64,000 nt of DNA from contig BRXU01000040.1 of NCBI GenBank assembly GCA_030267565.1, positions 124,001 to 188,000 on the forward strand. Direction: 5' to 3'. Position 1 is the first letter of the stretch; each line of letters opens with the position of its first letter. Positions 60,419 to 64,000 of the stretch are shown one piece after another. Position numbers and translations under genes: made by a program. The notes under the pieces were generated by a model. The model did no database searches and was not told the origin of the DNA. It saw only the letters and a program-made list of their open reading frames with translations. The stretch comes from Pleodorina starrii. Taxonomy: Eukaryota > Chlorophyta > Chlorophyceae > Chlamydomonadales > Volvocaceae.

Positions 60419-60590
60419 CTACAATTATCCCCCCTCAGCAGGGAGCGTCCCCGCACCCGAAATCCGGGACAGGACTCGAACTCTCACGGGGTAGTCTTGG
60501 AGCCTGTCACCTCCCAAGAACTAAGCACCGCCCGCTATCCAAGTGGTTAGGGGGATTCGAACCCATACGGGGTCTGGTCTCGATACCACT

Positions 60591-60924
60591 TGTTGTATCA
60601 CGCCCACTTGTGGTGGTAGTGAAAACTACCGGTTAGTGATTGAGAGAGGGTAAAGACACCCGACGAAGGAAGACGTACGGAAATCCGTAGAAAGCCGCAG
60701 ATCCTCCAACGTAGCATAAGTACGCAGAATGGCCAAAATATGTAACAAGTGTTACACAGAATAATCACCAACCGATGAAGTCCAACCCAAGTGGGTCTAC
60801 CAGTGGCAAGTGCCACGACTACGACAAGTCGTCGTAATCCCAGGTGTCTGTGTCCGGCACACAGCACCGCCCTTAGCCAGTGCTAGGGTAAAATACAAGG
60901 TAATACAACAGGAGAGATACAACA
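60591..60924 (-). repeat. Chromovirus LTR 9
   Basis: GTAGCATAAG variant. Confidence 0.92.
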
Positions 60925-60925
60925 A

Positions 60926-61381
<456 letters not shown>

Positions 61382-61553
61382 CTACAATTATCCCCCCTCA
61401 GCAGGGAGCGTCCCCGCACCCGAAATCCGGGACAGGACTCGAACCCTCACGGGGTAGTCTTGGAGCCTGTCACCTCCCAAGAACTAAGCACCGCCCGCTA
61501 TCCAAGTGGTTAGGGGGATTCGAACCCATACGGGGTCTGGTCTCGATACCACT

Positions 61554-61887
61554 TGTTGTATCACGCCCACTTGTGGTGGTAGTGAAAACTACCGGTTAGT
61601 GATTGAGAGAGGGTAAAGACACCCGACGAAGGAAGACGTACGGAAATCCGTAGAAAGCCGCAGATCCTCCAACGTAGCATAAGTACGCAGAATGGCCAAA
61701 ATATGTAACAAGTGTTACACAGAATAATCACCAACCGATGAAGTCCAACCCAAGTGGGTCTACCAGTGGCAAGTGCCACGACTACGACAAGTCGTCGTAA
61801 TCCCAGGTGTCTGTGTCCGGCACACAGCACCGCCCTTAGCCAGTGCTAGGGTAAAATACAAGGTAATACAACAGGAGAGATACAACA
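61554..61887 (-). repeat. Chromovirus LTR 10
   Basis: GTAGCATAAG variant. Confidence 0.92.
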
Positions 61888-61888
61888 A

Positions 61889-62344
<456 letters not shown>

Positions 62345-62516
62345 CTACAATTATCCCCCCTCAGCAGGGAGCGTCCCCGCACCCGAAATCCGGGACAGGA
62401 CTCGAACCCTCACGGGGTAGTCTTGGAGCCTGTCACCTCCCAAGAACTAAGCACCGCCCGCTATCCAAGTGGTTAGGGGGATTCGAACCCATACGGGGTC
62501 TGGTCTCGATACCACT

Positions 62517-62850
62517 TGTTGTATCACGCCCACTTGTGGTGGTAGTGAAAACTACCGGTTAGTGATTGAGAGAGGGTAAAGACACCCGACGAAGGAAGAC
62601 GTACGGAAATCCGTAGAAAGCCGCAGATCCTCCAACGTAGCATAAGTACGCAGAATGGCCAAAATATGTAACAAGTGTTACACAGAATAATCACCAACCG
62701 ATGAAGTCCAACCCAAGTGGGTCTACCAGTGGCAAGTGCCACGACTACGACAAGTCGTCGTAATCCCAGGTGTCTGTGTCCGGCACACAGCACCGCCCTT
62801 AGCCAGTGCTAGGGTAAAATACAAGGTAATACAACATGAGAGATACAACA
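62517..62850 (-). repeat. Chromovirus LTR 11
   Basis: GTAGCATAAG variant; ACATGAGAG replaces ACAGGAGAG near its edge. Confidence 0.92.
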
Positions 62851-62851
62851 A

Positions 62852-63307
<456 letters not shown>

Positions 63308-63479
63308 CTACAATTATCCCCCCTCAGCAGGGAGCGTCCCCGCACCCGAAGTCCGGGACAGGACTCGAACTCTCACGGGGTAGTCTTGGAGCCTGTCACC
63401 TCCCAAGAACTAAGCACCGCCCGCTATCCAAGTGGTTCGGGGGATTCGAACCCATACGGGGTCTGGTCTCGATACCACT

Positions 63480-63813
63480 TGTTGTATCACGCCCACTTGT
63501 GGTGGTAGTGAAAACTACCGGTTAGTGATTGAGAGAGGGTAAAGACACCCGACGAAGGAAGACGTACGGAAATCCGTAGAAAGCCGCAGATCCTCCAACG
63601 TAGCATAAGTACGCAGAATGGCCAAAATATGTAACAAGTGTTACACAGAATAATCACCAACCGATGAAGTCCAACCCAAGTGGGTCTACCAGTGGCAAGT
63701 GCCACGACTACGACAAGTCGTCGTAATCCCAGGTGTCTGTGTCCGGCACACAGCACCGCCCTTAGCCAGTGCTAGGGTAAAATACAAGGTAATACAACAG
63801 GAGAGATACAACA
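63480..63813 (-). repeat. Chromovirus LTR 12
   Basis: GTAGCATAAG variant; intact ends. Confidence 0.92.
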
Positions 63814-63814
63814 A

Positions 63815-64000
63815 CTATCCCCCCTCAGGACGCTGAGTCCCCGCAGCGTGACGGGACAAGGCCCGAATCCGCTCAAATTCGGGTTTCAGGTCAGGAGTGA
63901 AGTTGACTGCAGGCTCCCAGCTGTTGTGCTCAGAAGAGTAACCGGCCCATTTGACCAGGTATTCGTGCACGATTCGCTTCCGACGACCTTTGCCAACGCG
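63815..64000 (-). CDS. Chromodomain ORF, copy 12 (cut by window edge)
   Basis: C-terminal 61 codons only, covering most of the chromodomain and the EFERIR tail; the array continues beyond the window. Confidence 0.8.
   Translation of the reverse strand, partial: RVGKGRRKRIVHEYLVKWAGYSSEHNSWEPAVNFTPDLKPEFERIRALSRHAAGTQRPEGG

Overview
The window is nuclear DNA from a GC-rich green alga, most likely a volvocine or Chlamydomonas-like chlorophyte (inference). The reasons are: conserved genes broken into many short exons with GT-AG introns; Ala/Pro/Gly-rich coding sequence; TGTAA motifs downstream of stop codons; a Chlamys-type Penelope-like retroelement; and intron-bearing tRNA-Asp genes. Nothing looks bacterial or organellar.

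Region by region. (1) 1-10,110 is single-copy gene space. A HOS1-like ELYS-domain protein runs leftward off the window edge, and a complete pescadillo gene (PES1/NOP7, 11 exons, 820 codons) diverges from it across a 460-bp spacer. (2) 10,110-21,250 is mostly mobile-element debris: an inverted, diverged relic of the tRNA repeat unit found further right, a 5'-truncated L1-type LINE with stops and frameshifts, a decayed Helitron RepHel, a dispersed ~120-bp repeat on each side of that block, and sequence I do not recognise. (3) 21,559-25,684 is a nine-exon hAT transposase gene with an unbroken reading frame. (4) 26,513-52,455 is a tandem array of about 14 units of ~1.2 kb. Each unit carries a tRNA-Asp(GTC) gene with a 13-nt intron and a tRNA-Gly(CCC) gene or pseudogene. 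Two insertions interrupt it: a very young Penelope-like element (28,583-34,160) and a 3.7-kb TIR element with a TA target duplication (43,043-46,755). (5) From 52,456 to the right edge the tRNA array switches abruptly to a second array of 963-bp units. That unit is an internally deleted Ty3/gypsy chromovirus (334-bp LTR, primer site, short leader, pol 3' end) whose neighbouring copies share LTRs. Every complete copy keeps a 149-codon ORF encoding the integrase tail plus a chromodomain on the minus strand.

How it fits together. The left third holds housekeeping functions: nuclear-pore-linked regulation and 60S ribosome biogenesis. The right 37 kb consists of two abutting satellite-like arrays, one made of Pol III genes and one of chromodomain/LTR units, as expected of a repeat-rich domain such as a pericentromeric, subtelomeric or boundary region (inference). 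Exon models were built by hand from splice signals, reading phase and remembered family sequences; no alignment or search was run.
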